This document shows positions 1-10,126 of a stretch of DNA of 64,000 nt, in pieces. The position numbers were made by a program, and so were the translations under genes. This stretch comes from Symbiodinium natans (Eukaryota; Sar; Dinophyceae; Suessiales; Symbiodiniaceae), in NCBI GenBank assembly GCA_905221605.1, contig CAJNDS010002468.1, positions 62,001-126,000 of the forward strand, in the 5' to 3' direction. Position 1 is the first letter of the stretch, and every line of letters begins with the position of its first letter. A model generated the notes under the pieces. It was not told where the DNA came from, searched no databases, and worked only from the letters and a program-made list of their open reading frames with translations.

Positions 1-232
1 AGAAAAATAGGGGTACCTTTAATACACCCCCCAAATATGTGCTGTACTGCAGAAGCCCCCGCAAAAGTATTGGCTTATGGTGTGTGTGTGTATGCATGTA
101 CATATATATATATGCCAACAGAGCCTCCTATGATCCACAAAGCCTTGGTTCCAAAAGCAACACTATCAGTAAGGCTGTCCCCAACAAATCAATCGCATTA
201 AATCAAGTTAACATCTTAAGGGGTGCGCAGTG
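1..232. other. No gene seen; short TG/TA tracts
   Basis: The only feature visible is a short TG run followed by TA dinucleotides near 80-112. Open frames here are short and show no family motif. Confidence 0.5.
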
Positions 233-331
233 TTCTTGCGCTATCACGGCAGGAACATCAATGGGTCGGCTCCCAAACATATGAGCGTACTGCATGGCAG
301 CTGCAGCAAGGGGAACTCTGCAGAGACTCTA
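233..331 (-). repeat. 99-bp dispersed exon-like repeat, copy 1
   Basis: These 99 bases recur at 4,206-4,304 with two mismatches. Read on the minus strand, the unit starts with a splice-acceptor-like CTCTGCAG and then codes for an Ala-rich stretch ending in MQYAHMFGSRP, continuing to a conserved IAQE. In the second copy this runs on into a longer coding exon. Here similarity stops at the IAQE codons, so this copy is a truncated exon duplicate. It lies just downstream of the 3' end of the broken nuclease-fold gene. Confidence 0.7.
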
Positions 332-342
332 GCATGAGACCA

Positions 343-1881
343 TCAGACCGGTTTCTTCCAAGCGCTTGCCCTCGCGGCTCTCTTCTGCCCCAGCTTCTCC
401 TCCTTACGTTCTTTCCTTTTGAGCCTTGCAGTGCTCGCTTCTCCTCTGGTGCGACTGTTGTCCACAGAGTGAAAGACGAAGGCAGGGTAGTGGGAGTCCG
501 TGTCATACATGCGGATTCGCAAGTCTCTATGGTCGAAAGGGATGTGGCCGTGCGCCTTCGCAATTTCCCAACAGTTCTGTTGCGACTGGCTGCAAGTTGT
601 TCCTCTGAATGAATATCCTCAGTTCATCCGACAACTGGCCCAAACCTTGATTCAGGTCAAGACCTAAAATGTCGCAAGAAGCCTCCACTGCCGCGGCAAA
701 TAACTGCTGCAGCAGATCTCTGGTTCGTCCTCTCTTTTCACGTGCCACCATGTTATTTAGGTGAGCAGACCCCACGACAAGATGCTGCAAAGGCCACCCC
801 TCTGGAACTCTTAGGTCGAACTTGCCGAAGATCCCCCTCAAGGCCCACTGCCCCGACGGTAGGTCTTCAGTCACTGCCTGAACCAACTGCCCGCTCCGAG
901 CCAGAAAATCCTCGGGCATTGCAACTGCCAATCCTGATTCTGCGACAGCGACGACACTGTATTCCAAGCTCTCCAACCGTTGCAAATCCATGAGGTCGCA
1001 CTCCTGCATGGCTAAGTATGACCACGTGCCTGCAAGGAAGGCTGAGGTGTCGATTCCCTAAACCCTAAACCCTAAACCCGAAACCCTAAACCCTAAACCC
1101 TAAACCTTAAACCCGAAACCCACTCCTGCATGGCTAAGTATGACCACGTGCCTGCGAGGAAGGCTGAGATGTCGATTCCCTGGCGCACCGCGCCGGCGTT
1201 CCAGCATAAGCCGGATATCCGATTGTGCAGTCGCCGTGGATGAATCTGATGTCTCACCGCCTGCTCCGTGTAGTCAAAGCGGTACACTTCGCCGACTCCT
1301 GCCGCCTCGACCTCCGTGACCTCCGCAGTGGACGGCCGCTGAAAAATTTGCGACAAGGGCTGCTCTTCCTTTGCCAGATGTTGCGCCTGAAGGGGCCACT
1401 CCTCCGTGGGCCCCTTCAAACCGCGCTTGCGCTCCTTCCTTGTCCACGTCAGATCCATTTGCAAAGGCGGGTTAGCAAAAATCGCGGCGAAGAACTCATC
1501 CTCATTCCCCTGCGCAGCCATTCGCACAGCCTGCGGCGAATACGCAGACAGAATGACATCTTGTGTCAATGGCTTTGTCCGTCCCAGGGCATGAAAATGC
1601 GTCTCCTCGTGCAACATCGGACGTGGCTCAGGCAAATGCGGCCAATCAACCACTCTTTCTGGATACATGCGGTCCAATGCGTTCCAAGTCGACATGTATA
1701 ATCGCGACACAGTCTTGGACACCCGATTGCCTCTTTGCATATCGAGTTGCTGGTACACCCAACTGGTTCCAAAGTCGCTTGCGTAGCGGAACCCTGCCCC
1801 AAATTGCGCCGCGGCGGCACGCGTCAAGTCTTCCAGACGGTCCTCCATGGCTGAGTCGCGCTGAAAGGAAAATCCCCTCAC
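343..1881 (-). pseudogene. Endonuclease/exonuclease/phosphatase-fold protein, broken
   Basis: The gene reads leftward from an ATG at 1,881. About 220 residues with no recognised domain are followed by a pattern like the EEP (APE/DNase I-like) metal-dependent nuclease fold: a WNAG strand, AMQECD (catalytic Glu position), a HLNN strand, LDLNQ (the usual D-x-N) and DSHYPAFV near the C terminus (the usual D-H pair). Two lesions break it. A 122-bp insertion at 1,060-1,181, made of telomere-type repeat plus a 61-bp duplication, changes frame directly after AMQE; removing it rejoins the two halves exactly in frame. A second frame change near 540-580 is needed to reach the PFDHRD...DSHYPAFV segment, which ends at a stop at 343. 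The tail is Lys/Arg-rich. Such EEP domains occur in LINEs and in stand-alone host genes; no reverse transcriptase is present, so the class is unresolved. The motifs and the frame arithmetic are seen; the family call is inferred. Confidence 0.55.
999..1181. repeat. Telomere-type repeat insertion flanked by 61-bp direct repeats
   Basis: Positions 999-1,059 and 1,121-1,181 are 61-bp direct repeats with two mismatches. Between them lies 61 bp of CCCTAAA-type repeat with a few variant units. The arrangement looks like an insertion with a long target-site duplication. The excess of 122 bp is 2 modulo 3 and accounts exactly for the frame offset between the two halves of the surrounding nuclease-like gene. 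Confidence 0.85.
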
Positions 1882-1920
1882 GCTTCACAAGAATGGTGCC
1901 TGTTCTTTTGCGACTCATAC

Positions 1921-2743
1921 GAAACAATGGTTTACCAATCTTTATGGAGATCTTTCTGAATTAGCACGGGCTCCGCCAAGGGCGGGCGCAGGCCATCAGT
2001 TGGGTACCCTTTTTAAGATGCTTAAGGCAGTATAAGGGCCATGTTTGGAGTATATAAAAGGAGCCCTTAGGGGTACAACCTTAGGGATGCAAGTCTGAAT
2101 CCCTTGAGGGTGCCTGATGTCGCAGCGGCGGACTATAAGTACCGTGAACTATGGTCTCAGCCTTGCTTGAGGCACAGACTGCACCACGACTCACCAACTC
2201 CCCACAAAAAGAACCCTGGGTCATAATGAAACAATGGTTTACCAATCCTTATAAAGATCTTTCTGAATTAGCACGGGCTCCGCCAAGGGCGGGCGCAGGC
2301 CATCAGTTGGGTACCCTTTTGAAGATGCTGAAGGCAGTATAAGGGCCATGTTTGGAATATATAAAGGGTCACCAACTCCCCAGAAAAAGGATCCTGGGTC
2401 ATATGAAACAATGGTTTACCAATCTTTATAAAGATCTTTCTGAATTAGCACGGGCTCCGCCAAGGGCGGGCGCAGGCCATCAGTTGGGTACCCTTTTGAA
2501 GATGCTTAAGGCAGTATAAGGGCCATGTTTGGAATATATAAAGGGTCACCAACTCCCCAGAAAAAGGATCCTGGGTCATATGAAACAATGGTTTACCAAT
2601 CTTTATAAAGATCTTTCTGAATTAGCACGGGCTCCGCCAAGGGCGGGCGCAGGCCATCAGTTAGGTATCTTTTTGAAGATGCTTAAGGCAGTATAAGTAT
2701 AAGGGCCATGTTTGGAATATATCAAGGGTCACCAACTCCCCAC
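1921..2743. repeat. 177-bp tandem repeat array
   Basis: Units begin at 1,921, 2,228, 2,405 and 2,582 with the same GAAACAATGG start. The last three are spaced exactly 177 bp apart. The first interval is 307 bp because it carries extra sequence around 2,060-2,220. Each unit holds a GC-rich block (GGGCTCCGCCAAGGGCGGGC) and a TATATAAA-like block. Units are nearly identical, so amplification was recent. No protein can be assigned. Confidence 0.85.
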
Positions 2744-3352
2744 GAACAAGACAAGAGTGACGGAACTGCGGGACTTGCGCAGTCCCGACGTGGACGCGCT
2801 TGGCGCCATGGTCTGAAACTTCGCGCTGCTTGAGAAGAGCTGGTACCGCTTGCAAGAAACTAACATGGCTTGGAAGCCTACTTGGCCCTTAACATGTTCG
2901 CCATCCTCATCTTCTTCTTTGCCGGACCACCCGAACCCGTGACGTCTACCGAACGCGCTGGAGGCGACAGCGGTAGTACCGGCGCCCGGCTTGAGGACGC
3001 CCCACCGTCCTGGACTTGCACACGCCCAGGCGGAAGGGGCACTGCCCTGTCCTGGTTGTTTTTCTTTGGTGCCATAGCAGTACAAGACTACCCCTACGAC
3101 ACGAGCACTACACCTCTGCCTCTGACAAACGCGCGACGCAGAGACTGCCAATATTTTTTTCCAATGCCCAGCTGCAACAGCTGTTCCGTGCTGGCTGAAA
3201 CAGTCACAGCACGGCAAGCATTGAAAACGATCCTGTGTCGAAAAGGCTTTGACATCAAGGACTGAGACGCCAACCCTAGACCCTAAACATGCGAGACACC
3301 CTCACACTCACAGTCCAATATGCAAGAGCCTGGGCCACAGACATCAGTCATA
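2744..3352. other. No confident gene
   Basis: Several overlapping frames are open on both strands. The most protein-like is a short minus-strand frame at 2,878-3,075 with a basic, Pro/Ser-rich composition. None shows a motif or a homologue elsewhere in the window. Confidence 0.3.
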
Positions 3353-3383
3353 GGTTTAGGGTTTAAGGTTTAGGGTTAAGGGC
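3353..3383. repeat. Short interstitial telomere-type repeat
   Basis: About four units of TTTAGGG and one-base variants are visible on the plus strand. Minus-strand frames read through it into 3,384-3,592, so it may be the end of a decayed coding segment. Confidence 0.7.
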
Positions 3384-3674
3384 TTTGGGCGGGCGAGGGC
3401 CCCGGGAGCCCTGTCCGGGTGGTTTTCGCTTGCGAAACGACTGCAACGAAGGCACTTGTACGTTGTAGCAGCGATAAGTGCACTCTTGTGACACAGCCGG
3501 TGCCAACAAGATCTTTTTTTTAGCACGTTTCGCCTGAACTTTCTCCCCAACTCCCCAAACACGTATTGAAAGAGTATGGTCAGCGCGACCAAGGCCTAGC
3601 CTATCTTTCTGCATAATGATAGGCCGGGGCCTCACCCACAGTCCCAGTACATATGTACACATCCCTACTCAGAC

Positions 3675-4268
3675 TCAGAGTGACCATCGTACAGCTGTTT
3701 CGCGTACTGAAACTGGCCAGATCGTCTGACGATGACGAAGAAAATGGATGTGGCCGCACGCACGAATGTTGGAACACATGAACTCACCGCACATCTGTTG
3801 AACCTGATCCAAGAGCTTGCGCTCTTGCTCACTACGGCTCTTCAAAGCTTCGAAGTTCTCATCATGCCGAAGGTCATCAAACTCAACATCATCATCGTCA
3901 GAGTCGCTTAGAATCCAACTGGGAGACTGCAAGACTAGCTCGACGCTTGTCGTGGGCAGCACAGATGGAAACAAGAACTCGAGCACTTGCCCCGAGCAGG
4001 AAGATGGTAGTGAAAGATAAGGCACTGTCATCCAGAATATGATGTCCTGGCGCTGTGCGTCGTGAAGTTCGATTTCTTGTAGTAGAACTCGGAGCCACGC
4101 TACGGTCTCTTGGCGAGTTCGTTGAATGGCCACCAATGGACGCGCGAAGTAGTTGCGCTCAGCAGCACGGATGCAAATGGGAAGCACGTTCCACACGAGC
4201 TGGGCTTCTTGCGCTATCACGGCAGGAACATCAACGGGTCGGCTCCCAAACATATGAGCGTACTGCAT
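3675..4268 (-). CDS. Unrecognised protein, probable 3' coding exon
   Basis: This 197-codon frame has balanced, protein-like composition. An N-terminal part starts MQYAHMFGSRP, an amphipathic middle section follows, then an acidic run SDSDDDD (about residues 120-127) and a charged, probably helical stretch rich in E, K and Q. The frame is open a little upstream of the ATG, through an Ala-rich stretch to a CTCTGCAG acceptor-like site near 4,295, so the ATG is probably internal to an exon and upstream exons are missing from the call. Its first 99 bp are duplicated at 233-331. The tail of the DUF3987-like gene at 6,440 contains a similar ALMQYAN string, which may hint at a related gene separated from it by the transposase unit. 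No function can be assigned. Confidence 0.45.
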   Translation of the reverse strand: MQYAHMFGSRPVDVPAVIAQEAQLVWNVLPICIRAAERNYFARPLVAIQRTRQETVAWLRVLLQEIELHDAQRQDIIFWMTVPYLSLPSSCSGQVLEFLFPSVLPTTSVELVLQSPSWILSDSDDDDVEFDDLRHDENFEALKSRSEQERKLLDQVQQMCGEFMCSNIRACGHIHFLRHRQTIWPVSVRETAVRWSL

Positions 4269-4304
4269 GGCAGCTGCAGCAACGGGAACTCTGCAGAGAC
4301 TCTA
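4206..4304 (-). repeat. 99-bp dispersed exon-like repeat, copy 2
   Basis: Matches 233-331 with two mismatches. This copy is the 5' end of the coding exon that continues to 3,675, including an acceptor-like CTCTGCAG. Confidence 0.7.
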
Positions 4305-4525
4305 CAATCTACTACTGGGATATGTGCGGCTTTGGCGAATCGACGGAGAAAGTCTTGAATTCACAACTTCAAGAGGTCACCAGGCATGATGACTGCAACA
4401 AGCAGCCATGCAGAAAGCTCTTTTTCGGCTTTCTGGGTACTGCGTTACAGAGTTTCTCGCAAGCAGCATCAAACGACTGTACAGTTGAACTTGCTTGCCA
4501 AACTAGCAAAATGCGGTAATTCAAC

Positions 4526-4640
4526 CAGAGTGTATGTACAGAAACAGAAACTGCCAGGTGCAACAGAGTGTATGTACAGAAACAGAAACTGCGCGCTGGA
4601 ACCAGGTGCAGCAGAGTGTATGTACAGAAACAGAAACTAC
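4526..4640. repeat. Three-copy short repeat
   Basis: A unit containing GTGTATGTACAGAAACAGAA occurs three times at roughly 40-48 bp spacing just beyond the 3' end of the transposase frame. It may belong to the non-coding end of that mobile element, but no terminal inverted repeats could be confirmed. Confidence 0.6.
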
Positions 4641-4697
4641 GCGCTGCATGAGCAATCTCGAACAGCTGTACGAGATCGAGCTTGCTCAGTCATGGCT

Positions 4698-6197
4698 TCA
4701 GAGCCTGCGCGCCTCGTACGCAGCTCGAACAATATTGCCGACAGCAGCGAACTTGTCCTGCTCGGCATGCCAATGATGCCATTGAAATTCACGCACCCGC
4801 TCATCAATGTTCCCTTCATCCGCTTTCGTGGACTTCGGAACCCCGATCAACTTCAATTGCCGCCACACATTATCTATGAGTTGGGTGCCTTTTTTCACCC
4901 ATACCGTGTCCGCTTGGTCTTTGGGCAAACCCTTGACATGTGCTTTCCTGTAATCTCGAGGAAGGCGGTGCTTCCATGTAGCGGCATATATGGGGCTCGG
5001 ACGCTTGTGTCTCACCGAATCGGTAACCACGCCAGGTATCTGCACGTACCTGTACGCACGTGCTCCGTCGCAGTGTAACAGGATTTTCCGATTCTTGAGA
5101 TAACGGAACCCTATCTGCTTCCATTCTTTTTTGGATATGGGTCCCGGAGACACAGCAGAGCCCTTGCCCTTGCCCTTCAGCTTGACAGACGTTGACTTCA
5201 CTCGCATTTTGACAAGGGTGAGGCTCTTACGGTTGCCGCGCTCGAGCAGACCGCAATACTGGAACCAGGTCACTTGTTTGCCTGATTTCTTTCCACGAAC
5301 TGTGACCTCGTCGACTTCAGCTTGAACCCAAGTTCGAAGATTGCCGAAGAGCCGAGCTTCTTGTTGTCGTTGAACATAAGCCTTTACAGCTCTTCTCCAT
5401 CTGGCAGACAGAGTTTGCACCGCCCTTGCTCCAAGGCCCGTCAGCACATGAATCTTGCCAGTGTCCACCCTAGTCACATTGCAGAAAAGAACCAGGACCT
5501 GTTGACGCAAAGAAATGAATGACTGGCCCCATCCAGTACAGAAGAATGGATGCCGTGCATGTGGAAGCACATACTTGTGACACGACTTCGCTTGACATCT
5601 TCTCACGTATCCTCGCTTCTTGTGCTTGAACAAGCCTGACAACTTTCCTGTTCTGCAATGTGGACAGCGTGTGAAGTTCCACAAGATTCCCAGCTTCAAG
5701 AGCAATTTGATGAGCCTGTTCTCGGACATCTGCACCAAGTCCGATAGAGAGCAACACCAGTGTTGGGATCGTAGCTCTGCCTTCTTCGCACTATCGAGCT
5801 GCTGATCTCGTGGTACGTAGGGAACGTGATCTGGCTTTGCGGAATGCGATTTCTGAGAAGGCTTTCGAAGCACCAGTCGCAACATCCCATGCTTAGGGCT
5901 CGGAAACTGCTTCATATCGCTCGTCTCAGAAATGTAGAGCTGCGTCAGAAAGCGATGAAGGGCTACTCTGGAAACGGCTGCGACAGCAGTGCTGGATGAA
6001 ATCGATTTCGTGTGTTGAGTACCACAGCGACACTGGTGCCGAGCCCGCGCAATTTCGACAAGACTCTTTTGCATCAGTGCACGGTGCGCACACGCCGGAA
6101 GCAGACTGTACAATATTCCGGCCAGAGCCTGTCCTAGCACTGCTTTCGATGGACGGTAATAGGACATTCTTGAAGCACAGGGGCTATCGGCCTGCAA
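4698..6197 (-). mobile_element. IS1595/Merlin-like (ISXO2-type) DDE transposase
   Basis: A 499-codon uninterrupted frame. A zinc ribbon lies at about residues 175-215 (CPHCRTGK then RCQAKSCHK, giving CX2C and CX4C). A DDE-type core follows: EVDEV near residue 296, LLHCDGARAYR near 376, and TQLIDNVWRQLK near 441. The last motif matches the ISXO2 family H...TQ-x-I-(E/N)-x-x-W signature but with Asp as third acidic residue, giving a D-D-D triad. A Lys/Gly-rich KLKGKGKG insert precedes the second Asp. About 160 residues precede the zinc ribbon, longer than bacterial IS1595 proteins. The intact frame suggests a recent or domesticated copy. Target duplications and terminal repeats were not found, so the ends of the element are undefined. 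Confidence 0.75.
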
Positions 6198-6439
6198 TAC
6201 GACAGCTCCTGCTCGCTCGTTGCCAAGAAGCCGTGAGCTGATGTGATTTTATAAAACTCCAACTGTACATCAAACATAAAAGCGAAACTAGACAAAGCGC
6301 ATGGCAAAGACTCATTCTGCACGACAGTCAAGCTAGCGCTTACATCACAAGCAAGCTGTACACCGTAGAATGTTGTAGAGTCAGAGAGTTTGTCACTCTG
6401 CAATATGACAGCCTCTGCTGGCTCTGCACGACTCAGAAA

Positions 6440-8749
6440 TCATGACTGATTGGCTGGCTTGCTCTTGACCCTCACACGTTTACTGGTCGAGTTGGCGAGG
6501 GCAGATTTCAAAGCGGCACTAGATATGTTCGCGTATTGCATCAGGGCTGCCTCATATTCTGGCGATGAAGCTGAAGAGGGGCAAGTGAAGTTGTAGCTAT
6601 CTGTGGCCGCATCGAAACTACCCAGAACTGACGGAGCAGCTTTGACAATAGCGCGAAAGTCCCCAAGAGAAGGCTGTTGCGTGAGCTGGTCCTTCGACCT
6701 CTGAAGGTTGTACACGCTTCGTGACTTGATGACACAGGTTTCTGCCCCCTCTGATGAAGCTTCCGCCTTGAGGAGCAACCGACGATAGAATTCGGTGTCA
6801 GGCAGTCCGGTGTGTTGTGCTTTCGGTTGCCAGTCTTGATCTTTGTTCGAACTCTGTCCCGTCAGAGCAAGAGCAAGCTGATCTTCGTCAGCCATGGGCC
6901 TTTTCCGCTTTCTCTCCGCTGAGTCGGCTTCGTTGAACGTTGAGAAGGCAGACGACTCTTCCTTACCAGCCATGATAGCCACTACGCTCTCTAGAATCTC
7001 CAGCAGTCCAAACGCCCGTGCAACCACATCCGCATCGATCAGGACCGGCGCCTCCGGATTAACCGGCGGCGCCGACTGCTGCCAGGCAAGATCCCAGAGT
7101 GCCAAAGCCTCACTGGCCTAAAACCTAAGGAAATCAAAGTCGAAACTTTCAGAATCGACTACCTTACAAGAGCACCAAAGATTGAAAAGTTTGGTTTGCA
7201 GCTAATAAGAAGCCGAAGCAAGCATGGCAAGTTTCCACGGACACGCGCCCATCTGGGCACCCTGACCCACGTCACCATCTTCTCGAGCTTGAGCCACCAT
7301 AATATTAAAATAGCACGAGTAGCTCTTGAAAAGTTGCTTGCCGCTCTCTGAGAACTCTAGGACGCGGTGCTCCTGCTCAAAGATCTCAGTGAGACGCTGC
7401 GCTGCCGGGCGTAGTTCAAGCTCTGGAGGAACGTCTACATCTCTGTCTGCCATGGACCACTCTGGCTGAGGACCGTCTGGAGTCTGGCGAAAGCGAAGTT
7501 TAGTGACAACGCCGTCTGGCAAGGTGTAAGGCCAACCCACTGCATCGGGAAAGAAACCTGCGTCCGTGAACTCAGCAACACCGTCGATGAGGTCGTCCTC
7601 GTGCTTTAGTTCCACTGCTGCCTTCTCAGGACTCTCCAAGCAGTTCAGTCGCAACAAATCAAGCAACACACTGGGGAGTGCGCAGTACTCTACTTTGGCA
7701 TCCAAGCCGACAGATTCGTACTCCTCATGCGGCTGGATGGGCTGCCCACTGGCAAACAGGAAGCGAGCTTTTGTTTGGCATCCGTGGTCGCCACGGAGCC
7801 CGCGAATCATCTCCACCGCGACGCCGGGATGAAAATTGCCGGCTAGGGCTGTGTTGACGCTTGGAGAGTGCAAGCCGCCGAACGATCCACAGCTCTTCGT
7901 TTCGAACGTGCTCACGCCCGTTTGCAGTAGCCTGTTTGCCCACCCAGCATTGGGGGTTTGACCAGAAACATCAACGCCTCCAGACATCTGTTTCTTTGCA
8001 GCGGAACTTGGACTGTCCAAGATGCCGAGTTCCATTAGAAACTCATACGCTTCGTCAAAGAGCAACAGCGTAGAAAACCAGGTACGCCCTCGCAAGCCCT
8101 CCCCACTTGCAACGGCGGCTTCGGCTGCAGAAGCAGTAGCAGACGCATCAATGCCTGGCAAATCCTTGAAGGCTTTAGGATTGTTTTGCACAAAGTTGAA
8201 GTCACCACTGCAGCGCTCCTTGCAGCGCTCAATGGTGCCGCCAAGATATGCCACTGACCATAGACTTAGTCGCGCATGTCTGTCATCTTGTGCCTCGGCT
8301 GGAGCAGCCAGGTCTTGCATCAGCGTGTCTTCGTGCCTGCCGTCTTCTTGTACTGTGGTAGTCTTCACCTTGGCATCCACACTCTTGTTCTGGAGAAGTC
8401 GGCGAAAAGTCTCGCGGACGCATTGGTCTGCTACAGATGCGAACACCTCCGCAATGGATGTGAGACCGCTTTTGCGCGTCTGACTGTAATTACAGTTGAG
8501 AATCCACAAGGCGACCGGTGAGAGCCCGCCCCAAATTCGAAGCAAAGCTCCGTTCGAGGCTACTACGACACCAACCAGCGCGTAGAGAAAGATTGGCAGA
8601 GCTGGGTGGCTTTTACGAACAGACTGCAGATGAATAGCAGCGTGTCCACGTTCACCCAAGATCCGCTTTCCACTAGCAGTCCACTCCTTCTGCACATAGG
8701 TGTAGACGTTCTTCATCGTGGAAATGTACTGCTTAGGAGGGCTCGACAT
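6440..8749 (-). CDS. DUF3987-like protein, two exons
   Basis: Exon 1 runs from ATG 8,749 to about 7,210 (515 codons if read to its stop) and exon 2 from about 7,120 to the stop at 6,440. A short intron around 7,120-7,210 is inferred because the C-terminal helix pattern continues across the gap (PWKLAMLASAS, then DADVVARAFGLLEIL), as in DUF3987 proteins. Visible blocks: a hydrophobic segment near residue 55; CNYSQTRKSG in the place of a degenerate Walker A loop (about residue 90); LLLFDEAYEFL (about residue 230); then LAGNFHPGVAVEMI and ARFLFASGQP (about 310-350), which fit the family's central region. Bacterial and phage relatives are linked to primase/helicase modules; the function here is unknown. 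Exon 2 ends in a basic tail KRVRVKSKP that could be a nuclear-localisation signal. Family assignment is from motif memory and moderate. Confidence 0.5.
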
Positions 8750-9059
8750 GATGGCGAGACACAGCCGGACTCAGCACCAAAGCTGTAATCAACAGATCAA
8801 AACCCTGGAAACTTGGGCCGTGCGCTTTCATGAAGACTCAGACACTATCGCTGGCCGTGCGCTTTCATGAGTTTGACCCAGACGCACAATGCCGGAACAC
8901 TCTCTGCTTTAGGCACCGCCCCGCCTCAAAGCAGCTCGCAGCTGTTTATTTTTTTTTCACTCGTGGTGAGAGTGCCGTTCTTCACACCCCCCCCGTGTGT
9001 ATGCGTCAGTGTTTGTTTTAGGGTTTAGGGTTAGGGCAACGAAACTGACGAGCCGGCCA
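8750..9059. other. Intergenic, upstream of the DUF3987-like gene
   Basis: Contains an 18-bp direct repeat (GGCCGTGCGCTTTCATGA) about 38 bp apart near 8,815 and 8,853, and a short TTTAGGG block at 9,019-9,036. No coding signal. Confidence 0.5.
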
Positions 9060-9848
9060 CTGCATCTGAGGTCGGAACCTGAGCAGAAATTAAAATATTA
9101 TATCTGTACATATTTATTACATATTTATGTTGTTTATATATTATAAAATATATATTCTATTAATTAATTATATAGGGTTTAGGGTTTAGGGTTTAGGGTT
9201 TAGGGTTTAGGGTTTAGGGTTTAGGGTTTAGGGTTTAGGGTTCAGGGTTTAGGGTTTAGGGTTTCAATATATATATATATATATATTGTATTATACAAAA
9301 TATTTATATGATATGTATTTTTCGATATATTATATAAATACGTTGTGTCTAATTTTTACATGTTATATTATATACATTATATATATATAATACATATACA
9401 TATATATTATTAAATTATATTATATATATAATATATATATTCTTATTATAAATAATAATATATGTATATAATGATAATAATAATAATAATAATATACACA
9501 TACTAATCTATTTTTATATATATACACATATTGGTATTGTTATTATTCTTATGAATAAAAATAGATGTATATATAATAATAATAATAGTCATAATTTATA
9601 TAACATGTATTAGTATTATTATTATGAATAATAATATATATATAATAATAATAAATAATAATAATAAAAATTATAATAATATGATTAATAATATATTTAT
9701 ATATACATATATTAGTATTTTATTATGAAAAATAATATATGTAATAATAATAATAATAATAATAAAAATAATAATATAATTATAATAATATATTTATAAT
9801 AATATATTTATATATACATATATTAGTATTATTATTATGAAAAATAAT

Positions 9849-9891
<43 letters not shown>

Positions 9892-10030
9892 TAATAATAA
9901 TAATAATATATATATATATATATATATTAATATATATATATATATTATTATTATCATTATTATTATTATATATAATATTTTTCTATATAATATAGATATA
10001 TATATAGTATTATTAAACATTACTACGATG
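9060..10030. repeat. AT-rich island with TA and TAA microsatellites
   Basis: About 970 bp of almost pure A/T, dominated by TATA and AATAAT runs, in an otherwise GC-balanced region. Palindromic TA/ATT tracts near 9,880-9,970 make open frames on both strands (poly Ile/Tyr/Asn) that are artefacts. A clean block of about 12 TTTAGGG units sits inside it at 9,174-9,263. Confidence 0.9.
9174..9263 (+). repeat. Interstitial TTTAGGG array in AT-rich DNA
   Basis: About 12-13 units, only one with a base change, abruptly bounded by TATATA sequence on both sides. The sharp edges look like a patch inserted into the AT island. Confidence 0.85.
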
Positions 10031-10126
10031 TGGTAACAGGGCCTTCTTATACAAGTAACTGAAATGCTAATGTTCCTGATATTGCAGACCTGACAGACTA
10101 TTTAAACTCTTCCGAGGCGTTTCAAA

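Noticed and set aside
2500-2560. TATATAAAG in the 177-bp repeats as a functional promoter
   Set aside because: Repeated motif with no downstream gene that can be supported; kept only as a comment on the repeat.
9835-10036. Ile/Tyr/Asn-rich frames in the AT island
   Set aside because: Pure products of TA and AAT microsatellites, open on both strands.
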